From contig NZ_CAKKLV010000002.1 of the NCBI RefSeq assembly GCF_918698115.1, forward strand, positions 406,423 through 470,422: 64,000 bases of DNA, in the 5' to 3' direction. Source of the DNA: Peribacillus sp. Bi96. Its GTDB lineage: Bacteria; Bacillota; Bacilli; Bacillales; DSM-1321. The position numbers were made by a program, and so were the translations under genes. The notes beneath the pieces were generated by a model. The model had not been told where the DNA came from and ran no database searches. It saw only the letters and a list, made by a program, of their open reading frames with translations. Of the stretch, positions 35,446-45,428 are shown piece after piece (the first letter of the stretch is position 1; each line of letters begins with the position of its first letter).

Positions 35446-36528
35446 TTATTGAGTAAAAGAGGTTTTCCTCTTGACTCCGAGTCCTGGTCGATCGGCTATG
35501 TGGAGTTGATCCTTTATAAATTGAATGCCTTCATAGGGTTCATTCTTAATCCACAATGGTGCATCTAAATCAATCTTCGTTATATTTGGATGGGCGGTTG
35601 CCAGATGTGCTGCGGCTGCTACACTTATAGATGATTCCATCATACTTCCAATCATGCATTCCACTCCGGCTGCTTCTGCCATATCAGCGATTTGTAGTGC
35701 ACGGCGAATGCCCCCTGTTTTCATTAATTTAATATTAAGGAAATCAACAGCGTGTTCATTCAGGAGTCTCATGGCATCACGAGGGGAAAACAAGCTTTCA
35801 TCAGCCATGATCGGCACTTGGACACATCTCCTTATTTCTTTTAACCCTTCGATATCATGGGCTTGCACGGGCTGTTCCACCAAATCAATGTCCACCCTTT
35901 TTTCCTCTAGTTCATGAATGATGGAAATCGCTTGTTTTGTCGTCCATCCTTGATTCGCGTCAATCCTGATCTTGACCTGGTCGCCAACAGCATCACGAAT
36001 GCAGGCAACTCGTTCCACATCTCCCCTCCAGTCTTTTCCTAACTTTATCTTCAACGTTGAAAAACCGTCATCGATGAGGGACAATGCCGCCTTAGCCATT
36101 TCTTCAGGTTCATCAACGCTGACTGTCATGTCATTTTTCAGTACATTCGACTTACCGCCTAGATATTGATATAAAGGGAGCTGCCATCGTTTGCTGACAG
36201 CGTCGTATAAAGCGATTTCAACAGCAGCTTTTGCACTTGTGTTACCTACACAGGATAGTTGGATCAGCTGTGAGAGTACATTGATATTCTCGATCTCTAG
36301 GCCAATCAGGTTTGGAGAGATCACTTCTTCAATGATACTGACGATCCCCTTTGTAGAATCACCAGTGATCGCAACTGTAGGAGCTGCTGCCCCCACCCCT
36401 TCCGTTCCATTCTCCAACTTCACAGAAACATTGATATTCTCAATTTCCATTACGGTACGCAACGCAGTCTTGAACGGCTTGACAAGCGGCAAACTTTCCA
36501 CTGATACTTGTAAACTTTCAATTCTCAT
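35446..36528 (-). CDS. ykfB: L-Ala-D/L-Glu epimerase, enolase superfamily (YkfB-like)
   Basis: 360 residues of the muconate-lactonising subgroup. LKIKLGKDW carries the catalytic KxK (approx. 160-162), RIDANQGW and DLVEQPV give metal ligands, MADESLFSP and NIKLMKTGGI the second Lys and barrel end. It epimerises L-Ala-D-Glu from murein to L-Ala-L-Glu. 15 bp before ykfC. Its ATG overlaps the TGA of a truncated upstream membrane gene. Confidence 0.9.
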   Translation of the reverse strand: MRIESLQVSVESLPLVKPFKTALRTVMEIENINVSVKLENGTEGVGAAAPTVAITGDSTKGIVSIIEEVISPNLIGLEIENINVLSQLIQLSCVGNTSAKAAVEIALYDAVSKRWQLPLYQYLGGKSNVLKNDMTVSVDEPEEMAKAALSLIDDGFSTLKIKLGKDWRGDVERVACIRDAVGDQVKIRIDANQGWTTKQAISIIHELEEKRVDIDLVEQPVQAHDIEGLKEIRRCVQVPIMADESLFSPRDAMRLLNEHAVDFLNIKLMKTGGIRRALQIADMAEAAGVECMIGSMMESSISVAAAAHLATAHPNITKIDLDAPLWIKNEPYEGIQFIKDQLHIADRPGLGVKRKTSFTQ

Positions 36529-36640
36529 AATAACAACCCTTCCTTAAAGCTTGAGAGTATATATGATGTAAGAATTCCAAAATAGGTGCCCAGTAGACTG
36601 CCAAGTACAGCCATCAGGATGAGCTTCGTCTGTAGTGTAA
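36526..36640 (-). pseudogene. C-terminal fragment of a membrane protein
   Basis: A minus-strand frame reads TLQTKLILMAVLGSLLG then TYFGILTSYILSSF and ends in TGA overlapping the ykfB ATG (ATGA). It is cut off by a stop just upstream. Perhaps the end of a DUF819-type permease once in the operon; that identification is weak. Confidence 0.4.
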
Positions 36641-36931
36641 ATACTTACGGTAACGATGGTTGGCCGAATCTCGAGTGATGTCTTTTGCTTGAATAATAGA
36701 AATTTTCACGGCATGCGCCCTCTGCTAATCTTTGTACATTTCTTTACTAAATAGATTTCTTATTCGATCAATAAAACGATCATGATCATTCTCTTTCTAT
36801 ATTAACCGATAAATGACTCTTCTTTAAATGATTAGTTCGAATATTCACTTAATTTAAAGTGTATGCGGAACCTATATGCTTGATTTAGGTACCCTCTACC
36901 TTCATTTATAATTTCCCAAAGGATATAAAAG

Positions 36932-36963
36932 AAAAAAACACTATTAAAACAATAGTGGTTTTT
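36932..36963 (-). terminator. terminator of the amide-hydrolase cluster
   Basis: AAAAAAACACTATT pairs with AATAGTGGTTTTT; directly downstream of the minus-strand nitrilase-fold gene. Confidence 0.75.
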
Positions 36964-36973
36964 CTCATATTGA

Positions 36974-37840
36974 TTATTTTGGTTCTCCATATGGCTCATA
37001 TTTCGCATACATACCTTTTCGGCGATTACGATCTTTGAAAGTGGTAGCTGCACCACTTTGTCGATTCTCATAAAGTTCATCCATATCCACCGTACCTGTG
37101 ATTACAGTATGTTCATTCATTTCCGCCTCAGCTACTATTCCATTCGCTGGCCAAGCGTTGTCACAAGGACTTAGTATACTCGCGCGACCATATCCGTTCG
37201 GTAAAGGTGCCCCTGGTTCGCCAACAGTGGGACAATGAACGAAAAAAACCTGATTCTCGATTGCGCGTGCATGGGCACAATGGCGCACTCGCCAAAAGCC
37301 AGCCTCTGTAAATGTATAGGATGGGCAAAAAATGATGTCAGCTCCGTTTACAGCTAAAATTCTTGAAATTTCGGGTATTTCCGCTTCATAGCACACAGCT
37401 ATTCCAATCTTAACAGGACCTATGGAATACACTTCAAGATCGTTCCCTTCAGAAGTTTGCCATTTTGCTTCAGCGGGAAAAATATGAGTTTTTTTATGCT
37501 CAACGTATGAACCGTCTTTATCAAAAATGTAGGCAATATTGAAGTACTCATTTTCACGCCGTTCCAGATGCGAGCCAGCAATGATTACCTGCTTTCTTTT
37601 CCTAGAAATGGAACGGAAAAGATTAATATATTGACTGGTGTATTCATCACTCTTGATCACGGGCGAAACATCCAATTCTCCACTAGCCGCTGATAACCCG
37701 ATAGTCACCAGCTCCGGAAAAATGATATAGTCCGAGTTTTCTGGAACTTGACTGATTAAGTCTTCTACTTGTTTTTGAAATTCATTGAAAGAGGACACTT
37801 TTTCTACACGGAATTGACAAGCGGTTATTTTAATTTTCAC
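36974..37840 (-). CDS. carbon-nitrogen hydrolase (nitrilase superfamily)
   Basis: 288 residues with the Glu43 (IIFPEL), Lys117 (HKKTHIFP) and Cys150 (GIAVCYEAE) triad. Expected to hydrolyse an amide or N-carbamoyl compound; specificity not visible. Last gene of a five-gene set, 67 bp after the symporter gene. Confidence 0.9.
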   Translation of the reverse strand: MKIKITACQFRVEKVSSFNEFQKQVEDLISQVPENSDYIIFPELVTIGLSAASGELDVSPVIKSDEYTSQYINLFRSISRKRKQVIIAGSHLERRENEYFNIAYIFDKDGSYVEHKKTHIFPAEAKWQTSEGNDLEVYSIGPVKIGIAVCYEAEIPEISRILAVNGADIIFCPSYTFTEAGFWRVRHCAHARAIENQVFFVHCPTVGEPGAPLPNGYGRASILSPCDNAWPANGIVAEAEMNEHTVITGTVDMDELYENRQSGAATTFKDRNRRKGMYAKYEPYGEPK

Positions 37841-37907
37841 AAAAGACCTCCCAAATAGTTCTTCCCATTAACCCTTTCCCATCGACCCAGATGACTAAAA
37901 ATGAAGG

Positions 37908-39392
37908 TCAGGAAATCTTATTCATATCATTCATTTCTTTCTCTTGCATAGTATTATGTTTAGTCAGTGCACTTACTACGAAAGTTACGATCATATTAAT
38001 GAACAAAGCTATGACACCTGTACTGATATCATTGATGACAGGTGGGATATCCGGAAGGAATGTAGCAACCTTAACATTGGCAATTGTCGCATATAACACG
38101 ATTCCTACACCTGCCAATATTCCGGACATCGCACCATACTTATTGATCATATTGTTTTTTGGCAAACTGCAAAACAAGGAAGGTGCCAATTGGGTGATCA
38201 AACTATATGACATGATATTCAAGATGGCCAGCGCTTCGCCTCCTGTAACCGTTACAATCAAAGCAATGATCGAGATGCCGATAATAATGAATCTTGAGAC
38301 GATCAATTGCTGTTTTTCAGTCGCAGCAGGGACCAGCACATTGAAAAAACTATTTGTCAGACCTACCGATGCTGCCATTAGCATGACGGAAGCCGGTACA
38401 AGGGCCGTCAATAAACCTGCAGCTCCGATCACTCCTATCACCCATGGATCGAATGTTTGAATCGCCAGCCGCAAAAGTGAGAGGTCACCGTCAGCTCCTT
38501 GCAAACCCGGTATTTCCATGATGGCTGTAAATCCAATGAAAAAAACGAAAAGCAGTAACAGGGTGTATAAGGGTAAAGCAATCGCATTTTTGCGAAGAGT
38601 TCTTTCCCCATTCGACGATAAAACGACCATAAATGTTTGTGGCAATAAATAAAATCCCAGTGCATTCAACAAAACGGTGGAGACAAACCAGGACTGACTC
38701 AACCCCTGATCTGCCAAAACCAACATTTCCGGTTTAGCAGCTTGGACGGTTTCGAACATTGACTGTATGCCACCGAAGTAATGAAAGGGAATGTAAATCC
38801 CCAAAAAGATTACGACTACCAATATCATGAAATCTTTTAGTATGGCTGTCCATGCTGACCCATGAATGCCTGAAATCATTACATAAGTAGTTACGACTAC
38901 AGCACCGATCACGCTTGCTGCCACCGGAGAAATGGCTCCATAGGATGCTTCTGAAACAATGATACCTAAACCTTTAAGCTGTATGACTATGTACGGGACG
39001 AGGGCTAAGCTTCCCAATACCGCAACGATCATCCCCATTGATCGACTCTTGAATTTAGATGCAAAATACTCAGGCTGTGAGATGATGGAATGACGCTTTG
39101 AATATCTCCAGATTTTGGGAACCAACCAATATGATAGGACGTAGGCTAGGAATATATAGGCTGGAACATAATAAGCAGCAGCCCCTTTAGAGTAAGCCCA
39201 TCCACTACCGCCCAGAAATGTGAAAGTGGTATAAATTTCACCTGCTATCAGCAGAAAAATGAAGAATGTACCAAAGCCCCTGCCCCCTACGGCAAATTGC
39301 TCCATATTCATATCCTTCCCTTTTCTTGCTTTGATCCCTAAATAAAGTGCTAACACCAAAAAGATGGATATGATGAGTAATGAGATATTCAT
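37908..39392 (-). CDS. sodium:solute symporter (SSS family)
   Basis: 494 residues, about thirteen membrane segments. Recognisable SSS features are QFAVGGRGFGTFFIFLLIAGEIYTTFTFLG, LVPYIVIQLKGLG and PASVMLMAASVGLTNSFFNVL. It imports a small organic solute with Na+. It overlaps the DUF3311 gene by 4 bp (ATGA), the usual two-gene arrangement. Probably brings in the substrate of the three hydrolases around it. Confidence 0.93.
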   Translation of the reverse strand: MNISLLIISIFLVLALYLGIKARKGKDMNMEQFAVGGRGFGTFFIFLLIAGEIYTTFTFLGGSGWAYSKGAAAYYVPAYIFLAYVLSYWLVPKIWRYSKRHSIISQPEYFASKFKSRSMGMIVAVLGSLALVPYIVIQLKGLGIIVSEASYGAISPVAASVIGAVVVTTYVMISGIHGSAWTAILKDFMILVVVIFLGIYIPFHYFGGIQSMFETVQAAKPEMLVLADQGLSQSWFVSTVLLNALGFYLLPQTFMVVLSSNGERTLRKNAIALPLYTLLLLFVFFIGFTAIMEIPGLQGADGDLSLLRLAIQTFDPWVIGVIGAAGLLTALVPASVMLMAASVGLTNSFFNVLVPAATEKQQLIVSRFIIIGISIIALIVTVTGGEALAILNIMSYSLITQLAPSLFCSLPKNNMINKYGAMSGILAGVGIVLYATIANVKVATFLPDIPPVINDISTGVIALFINMIVTFVVSALTKHNTMQEKEMNDMNKIS

Positions 39393-39589
39393 TCAGGATC
39401 ACTCCCTTTATTATCAGGATCGAACTTATAGACAATCAATAAGATAACCGATGCCATCACCATCCAAAATGCAACCCAAAATAACAAAAAAGGCATTCCC
39501 AATATGTACGGTTCTATTTTATTTGCATAAGGCAAGAACGCTAAGAACCCTATAAACGGAACCAAAAGCAATAGCTTAATAGCATTCAA
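39389..39589 (-). CDS. DUF3311 small membrane protein
   Basis: 66 residues, two membrane helices (LLLLVPFIGFLAFLPYANK; FLLFWVAFWMVMASVILLIVYKFDP). DUF3311 proteins accompany SSS symporters as probable small subunits. Confidence 0.85.
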   Translation of the reverse strand: MNAIKLLLLVPFIGFLAFLPYANKIEPYILGMPFLLFWVAFWMVMASVILLIVYKFDPDNKGSDPE

Positions 39590-39732
39590 ATTATACCCTC
39601 CCTGTTAATAGCTTCTTAACATTGATAGATAACCATCAGTAAAGCAGGATTTCATACTATACTGATGGATTTATAGCATCAATGTTCGTTACAGTCACTT
39701 CCTGCTTTCAGCCAACAAACCAGATATTCACC

Positions 39733-40965
39733 TTAAGTGGACTGTATGGCAAGGACGGTTTCCAATAGTACATTGACCCCCTTTTCACAATCTTCCCACG
39801 TTGTAAGTTCTTCTTCACAATGACTTTTACCGTTGATGCTTGGCACGAATACCATGGCTGTAGGAATAAAGCTAGCTATGAACTGAGCATCATGTCCTGC
39901 ACCGCTTACCATTCTTTTATATGATAGACCTAATGAAATGGTTGATTGTTCAAGCAAATCACAAATTGATTTATCGAACCAAACGGTATCCCTATCCCAT
40001 AATTTACTCACCTGGATGTCGCAGCCACTCTCTGAACCTGTGGTTGCAAGACCTTGGATAATATCTTCTACCCGTTTGATGACCTTGGGGTCCTTATGTC
40101 TTGCTTCTAACGAAAAAACCACTTTATTAGGAATGACCGTATGGATATTTGGGAATACATTCACCCTTCCCATCGTAAAAACCAAATCGTCATCAAGCAT
40201 GCCTAGCTTTTGACGAGCCTCCATAATCAAACTATTCGCAGTGAAGAAAGCATCTTTTCTCATATTCATTGGTGTGGTTCCTGCATGATCGGATTCTCCA
40301 GTAACTTCTATCTCATAGCACACCATACCAAGAACACATTCAACGACACCAATCGTTAATGATTCACGTTCAAGGATGGGCCCTTGTTCAATATGCAGCT
40401 CTAGAAACGCCGTCGCTTCTTTTAGACGTGACTCTTTATCCCCTGCATAACCAATGGCATGTAAGGCATTTTCGAAAGAGGTTCCTTCACTATCCGTCTT
40501 TTGCATCATGATGGATTTTTCGAATTTACCTGAAAGAACTCCGGATGACATCATGGAAGGTTCGAATCTAGCTCCTTCTTCGTTTGTAAAATTGACGATC
40601 ATAACCGGGATTTTAGGTTGGATATTATTTTCCACGAGAGTGCGCACGACCTCCAAGCCTGCAGCTACCCCCAAGATACCATCAAACCGCCCGCCCTTTT
40701 TTACGGAATCCATATGTGATCCCATTACAATGGGCGGTTTGTTTTCAAGACCTGCTAAAGTAGCGTAAATATTCCCCATATCATCAACTTTAATCGCCAT
40801 TCCCAGGTCTTTACAACAAGAGCAAAAGTAATCACGGACCAATCGATCTTCTTCGGACAAAGATAACCGTGTGACTCCGTTGTTTTCGGTGCGTCCAAAA
40901 TCGGCAAATTCCTCGAGCGTACGGCTCAGCCTTTCACTATTAATGACTAATTTTTGTTTTTTCAT
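39733..40965 (-). CDS. M20-family N-carbamoyl amino acid/allantoate amidohydrolase
   Basis: 410 residues. VMGSHMDSVKKGGRFDGILG (metal His/Asp), FTNEEGARF, HIEQGPILE and SGAGHDAQFI place it with HyuC/AllC-type hydrolases. Cytosolic; removes a carbamoyl or ureido group. In one cluster with a CN-hydrolase, an amidohydrolase and a symporter. Confidence 0.92.
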   Translation of the reverse strand: MKKQKLVINSERLSRTLEEFADFGRTENNGVTRLSLSEEDRLVRDYFCSCCKDLGMAIKVDDMGNIYATLAGLENKPPIVMGSHMDSVKKGGRFDGILGVAAGLEVVRTLVENNIQPKIPVMIVNFTNEEGARFEPSMMSSGVLSGKFEKSIMMQKTDSEGTSFENALHAIGYAGDKESRLKEATAFLELHIEQGPILERESLTIGVVECVLGMVCYEIEVTGESDHAGTTPMNMRKDAFFTANSLIMEARQKLGMLDDDLVFTMGRVNVFPNIHTVIPNKVVFSLEARHKDPKVIKRVEDIIQGLATTGSESGCDIQVSKLWDRDTVWFDKSICDLLEQSTISLGLSYKRMVSGAGHDAQFIASFIPTAMVFVPSINGKSHCEEELTTWEDCEKGVNVLLETVLAIQST

Positions 40966-41021
40966 ATCGAATATCTCCCTTCAAGATAACCTGCTAAAAA
41001 TACATACGTACGTAATCTAGA

Positions 41022-42641
41022 TTATATTTCTACCAATGTTTCTCTACGATAAAGAATCTCTCCATTTAAAATCGTTGATTCGACTTTTAAATCCTTGATA
41101 TTATGGGGATGGACTTTCAATATACGATCATTCAATACGACTAAATCGGCCAGCTTCCCTACTTCTATGCTGCCTTTGACATCTTCATCGAAACTTGCAA
41201 AAGCGCCATTCCAGGTGTATAGTTTAATGGCTTCCATAACGCTGATCGATTGACCAGTACCTATTTTCGTACCAGACTTACTTCTTCTATTAACTGCAAC
41301 ATGTATGCCTAATAACGGGTTATGATCAGTAACGGGTGCATCGGACCCACCAGCAGCCATGATGCCATTATCAATATAGTCACGGGCGGCGTACATGTGA
41401 TTGACCCTATTGCCGTAGTGTTTGATATATATATCACCGAATTCATAAGGAAATGGAGGATTGGGGATTGGGATGATGCCAAGTTCTTTCATCTTCTTTT
41501 GTAAATCTGGAGCAGAGATGCCAGCATGTTCTATCCTGTGTCTATGATCTTTTCTTGGAGATTCTTGCAGCGCTTTTTCCACACAATTTAAATACATTTC
41601 GATCGCTTTGTCACCTTGGGCATGCACGGTGATCTGATAGCCATTTTTATGTGCTTCCCCTAATATTTGATAGATTTCCTCTTCTTCATAATAAAGAATG
41701 CCGGAATAACCGGGATCACTCGTGTAGGGCTCGCGGGTTGCAATGGTTGGGCCCGTACTGCTGCCATCCGTAAACAATTTAGCTGGTCCAATTTTAAATT
41801 TTTCGTCCCCAATACCGGTTACGACTCCAGACTCTACCATTTTATTTACAAATTCATGCGAATTATTCAATGAACCGACCATCGCATAGATGCGCACACG
41901 TATATCCTTAGATTTAATGGCTTGCTGCATTAAACGGAAACTTTCAGGACCAAAAGCACCAGCTTCATGAATGCTTGTTATGCCTGAGGCGATGAAATGC
42001 TCCGAAGCGATTTTGACTGCTTTCATCAGTTCGCTTTCTGTATAACTTGCCATATCGGCCATTAACATATTTGCTGTTTCAATGAGTTTGCCTGTAATCC
42101 GCCCCTCCTTATCCTTTTCAATGATGCCACCAGCTGGATTCTCAGAGTTTTCATCCAGTCCTGCAAACTCCATCGCCCTTCGATTCACAACACTTATATG
42201 GCTGCAAGTTCTGGTAACCATTATGGGGTGGTCTGTTGAAATGGCATCCAATTCTGAGATTGTTGGATAACGTTTTTCTTTCACAGCGGTTTCATTGAAC
42301 CCCCATGCCCGGATCCATTCACCTTTAGGGATAACAGAAGCTTTTTCCTTAAGATCGTTTAACAAATCCTCTACAGATTCGATGTGTCCAGCTTTACAAC
42401 TTACTGCCAATTGATTGACACCGTATAAAATAAGATGAATATGAGAATCTATAAACCCAGGAAGTATGGACTTCCCCTGTAAATCCATCACTTTAGTTTC
42501 TTCTCCGATTAAAACTTTAATTTCCTGATTCGTTCCGACTGCCGAGATACGATTCCCATTAATCGCGATCGCTTCAGCAACAGAATTTTTTTGATCAACT
42601 GTAATGACCTCGCCGTTTATGAATACGATATTAGCTTTCAA
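41022..42641 (-). CDS. YtcJ-like metal-dependent amidohydrolase
   Basis: 539 residues. GFIDSHIHL metal site, long insert typical of the amidohydrolase-3 (YtcJ) group, VHAQGDKAIE, RIEHA and AAGGSDAPVTDHNPLLGI. Start is TTG at 42641 behind GGAAGGAGTGAGG. First gene of the cluster. A 37-codon frame (42638-42751) overlaps the start by a TGA; it is not supported otherwise. Confidence 0.9.
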   Translation of the reverse strand: MKANIVFINGEVITVDQKNSVAEAIAINGNRISAVGTNQEIKVLIGEETKVMDLQGKSILPGFIDSHIHLILYGVNQLAVSCKAGHIESVEDLLNDLKEKASVIPKGEWIRAWGFNETAVKEKRYPTISELDAISTDHPIMVTRTCSHISVVNRRAMEFAGLDENSENPAGGIIEKDKEGRITGKLIETANMLMADMASYTESELMKAVKIASEHFIASGITSIHEAGAFGPESFRLMQQAIKSKDIRVRIYAMVGSLNNSHEFVNKMVESGVVTGIGDEKFKIGPAKLFTDGSSTGPTIATREPYTSDPGYSGILYYEEEEIYQILGEAHKNGYQITVHAQGDKAIEMYLNCVEKALQESPRKDHRHRIEHAGISAPDLQKKMKELGIIPIPNPPFPYEFGDIYIKHYGNRVNHMYAARDYIDNGIMAAGGSDAPVTDHNPLLGIHVAVNRRSKSGTKIGTGQSISVMEAIKLYTWNGAFASFDEDVKGSIEVGKLADLVVLNDRILKVHPHNIKDLKVESTILNGEILYRRETLVEI

Positions 42642-42926
42642 ACCCTCACTCCTTCCTTAATGATGGTCCCTATTACTCGAACCATTTCTCCAATAATCAC
42701 TTCCACATCTAAACTCCACTTGTTGGAATATTCAGTTTTCAATAGATTCATTATATCTACATCAGATTGTGAAATCATTAGACAAATCGTTAAAAATTTT
42801 ATCGTTATTTTATACTTTTCATAAGATTATGTCTTAATTTCATATGATTCACGGGCTCACCCCTCTATTTATCATTCCTTAGAAAGAGGTTGAAAGAAAC
42901 AATATCATCTTAGACTTTAACCATTC
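42642..42926. other. leader region of the hydrolase cluster
   Basis: AT-rich. Only the overlapping 37-codon frame is seen; no confident promoter pair or operator. Confidence 0.4.
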
Positions 42927-42966
42927 AAAAAAGGGTAGATACAGCTGCTGCTTCGCGTACCTACCC
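42927..42966 (-). terminator. terminator of the methyltransferase-like gene
   Basis: Minus strand GGGTAGGTAC/GTATCTACCC followed by TTTTTTG, just past the stop. Confidence 0.75.
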
Positions 42967-42979
42967 CATAAATCTATTT

Positions 42980-43870
42980 TCATTTATATCCCTCTTTCAA
43001 TCTGCCGATAATCCCAATGGTCAAATATTGTTTATTGGTATTAAAATCCCACGGCCAATAGCGCAGGGATAATTCACTTTTATCCACTTTTTCCATATAA
43101 TCTTTTATGCCAATCAATGCTGCTCCATACCCCACGTTCGAAGCTAAGGCAAAGATGGCATTAAGCCCTTCATTAATGGTCTCCATATACTCAGGTTCGA
43201 TCTTTAAAATATCTGACCATGTAATATAGAATCCATCTTCTTTGATACATTTTGATACAGAGTGATTCAACGTACGCACTATCTGATCCCTTAGATCTAA
43301 AAATCCATCCTTTATCTCTTCTGCATCATTTTCCTGATATTGTTTTTCAAAATGAGAAAGCAGGTCAATGGCCCAATTATAAAAAAGTTGAGTATAAATG
43401 GCAGATGTTGCAACAATATCAAATCCATTATAATACTTGGCGAAAATACTGTCAGAAACCTGACTTAACCGATTTTCTATTTCCTTTACATACTGAATAA
43501 TGTCCTCTGCCCTATCACCGCGATTCAGCATGGAGGTTAGTTGGTCTTCAAACTTCATTTTATCAAGACCTGTAACATCGATTTCCACAAGCTGAATTTT
43601 TTTTCGAGTATGTTCAGGCAAATTATTCGTCGCTTTTTCCATACTTCCCCTATCAATATCAAATAAATATAGCGAGCTGCATTTAGAAGCAAGATACTCA
43701 ATATCCAAATCGTCGCAATTTCCTGCACCAACTATCGCCACTTTTTCAACAATCTCTTTTTTTGAAAAAACGGCATCGAATAATCCTGTGATTTGTTTAC
43801 GATGTTGAGTCCACCTTGTCTTTCTGAATTCATCTCGATTATGATTCATTTCTCTTTGAAATGTTTCCAA
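42980..43870 (-). CDS. methyltransferase-fold protein of unknown function
   Basis: 296 residues. KVAIVGAGNCDDLDIEYL (approx. 43-60) and LYLFDIDRGSM look like SAM motif I and the acidic loop of a Rossmann methyltransferase; the long helical insert after residue 100 is unusual. No catalytic signature identifies a substrate. Single gene with its own terminator. Confidence 0.65.
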   Translation of the reverse strand: METFQREMNHNRDEFRKTRWTQHRKQITGLFDAVFSKKEIVEKVAIVGAGNCDDLDIEYLASKCSSLYLFDIDRGSMEKATNNLPEHTRKKIQLVEIDVTGLDKMKFEDQLTSMLNRGDRAEDIIQYVKEIENRLSQVSDSIFAKYYNGFDIVATSAIYTQLFYNWAIDLLSHFEKQYQENDAEEIKDGFLDLRDQIVRTLNHSVSKCIKEDGFYITWSDILKIEPEYMETINEGLNAIFALASNVGYGAALIGIKDYMEKVDKSELSLRYWPWDFNTNKQYLTIGIIGRLKEGYK

Positions 43871-44075
43871 GTAAATCTCTCCCTTTGGGTACTATCAATT
43901 AAAATATTGTATCAAAGTATCCCGATAATGTGGAGAACAAGGGAATTTGTATAGAATTTACACAAAAAAAAGATCACGCCTACATTTCACAATTTCCATA
44001 GATGTATACACTATACAAATATTAGAATAATATGGGAATTATTGAAGGGAAGTCCGGATAACAGGAGGGTATTCT

Positions 44076-44807
44076 TTGAGCAAAACCAAAAGGATTTTAC
44101 TAACATTACTAATAGTTTTTTTAATCATTTTAGCAGGTGTCGTAATCTTTATGTTTTCATTCACACAGAGTATGAAAGCAGATCCTGATGAAGAAAAAAA
44201 GGTTAGAAATCAAGATGAGCGATATTTAGAGAAAAACTTTGATGATCGGACAGAAATATATGATGTCCTATTCGATAATATGGGAAACAACGGATATTTT
44301 GAATATGCAGCTAAAGTGAAACATGAAAAATATGGCACTCGATTTTTAGTTTTCTTTAATGATGGAACTGGAGAAATGGAGGATACCTTCATTTCCGATA
44401 AATGGCAAGATGATGCTGAAATGGAGTTAAGGCCTTATCTTGAAAATGAACTAGGGAACGTGTTGATATCAAAGGATATTGGAGATATCGTAAAAAGTGA
44501 TGATTGGGAAGAGATTCAAGAAAAAATAGGCGATTCCATTCAATTATCCGTGGTTTTTGATGAAACGATTGTGAAAGAATTGAATATTGATCCGAACCAG
44601 CCAACCAGCTATAAAGATTACAAAGTTGCCCCGACCATTCGGATTACCCTATCACGTAAGAAACAAGATACAGATGATGACCGCTTTAATAAAATGATTG
44701 TTGCCCTTAAAAACGATGGAGGGCTTAAACATGGACATATGATAGTAGAATATATTAGTACGAATGGTGTGCCTTTGGAAGATGAGGAATGGAACAAATC
44801 ATTTTAA
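44076..44807 (+). CDS. membrane-anchored protein of unknown function
   Basis: 243 residues, TTG start behind AGGAGGG. One N-terminal membrane helix (residues 6-31), then an acidic extracytoplasmic domain with two similar halves (EDTFISDKWQDDAEMELRPYLENEL and RFNKMIVALKNDGG). No family recognised. Confidence 0.7.
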   Translation: MSKTKRILLTLLIVFLIILAGVVIFMFSFTQSMKADPDEEKKVRNQDERYLEKNFDDRTEIYDVLFDNMGNNGYFEYAAKVKHEKYGTRFLVFFNDGTGEMEDTFISDKWQDDAEMELRPYLENELGNVLISKDIGDIVKSDDWEEIQEKIGDSIQLSVVFDETIVKELNIDPNQPTSYKDYKVAPTIRITLSRKKQDTDDDRFNKMIVALKNDGGLKHGHMIVEYISTNGVPLEDEEWNKSF

Positions 44808-44958
44808 AGGTTTGAGATTTATTCAAATAAAATACACAGCAAAAATTTTTATCAATTTTTTCTTGAGCAGTGGTTCGTTAAATACTGAATTCTTTCAATC
44901 CTTTGGCTCCAGGCCTTTTTCCCACTGTGTTCATCCTAACTTTTTGTAAAAAGTACAT

Positions 44959-44996
44959 TATATTTTTTCGAAATATATATATTTCGAAAAAATATA
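44959..44996. repeat. 38-bp perfect palindrome
   Basis: The half site TATATTTTTTCGAAATATA is followed directly by its exact reverse complement. It could form a cruciform or bind a dimeric protein; no adjacent gene start explains it. Confidence 0.85.
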
Positions 44997-45173
44997 TTAT
45001 GCTAACAAAGTGAAATGAGGTGTAAAATCATCTATTTTTAGTCTACCTTATTATTCATTTTGAGAATTATAAATCCTTTCATCTGAGTTATAGCTCCATT
45101 TCATGAATAAATGTACCTAGTAAAATAGATTCATAAACTCTATAATACCGTTAACAATAAACGTTAAACGGAA

Positions 45174-45225
45174 GAATCCCCCCGCTCCTATTGAGTTTTC
45201 AAACCCAATAGTAGCGGGGGGATTC
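45174..45225. terminator. strong GC-rich hairpin upstream of rocF
   Basis: GAATCCCCCCGCT pairs with AGCGGGGGGATTC, extended by CTATTG/CAATAG, then TTGTATTT. Terminates plus-strand transcription from 44076-44807 or insulates rocF. Confidence 0.7.
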
Positions 45226-45373
45226 TTGTATTTAACGCACTTTCCAATTATTCCATATACCCCATTCGGTAAAGTTTTCGACATTTTCATAAAATTTAAA
45301 ATAGGGATATTAACCCAAGACTTTTACCCTTTTCTCAATCGTATAAATATTCAAAAAAATGTCGAGTTGAGTC

Positions 45374-45403
45374 ATCTATACTTTTACCCTTATACTAGGG
45401 AAG
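45374..45403 (+). promoter_or_regulatory. possible rocF promoter
   Basis: TTGAGT, about 18 bp, TATACT, about 30 bp before the ATG. No clear -12/-24 (SigL) promoter was seen, although roc genes of B. subtilis use one. An AT-rich ATAAATATTCA stretch upstream (45344-45354) resembles half an ARG box. Confidence 0.35.
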
Positions 45404-45428
45404 AAAAATTGAAAGGGGAGAAATATAC

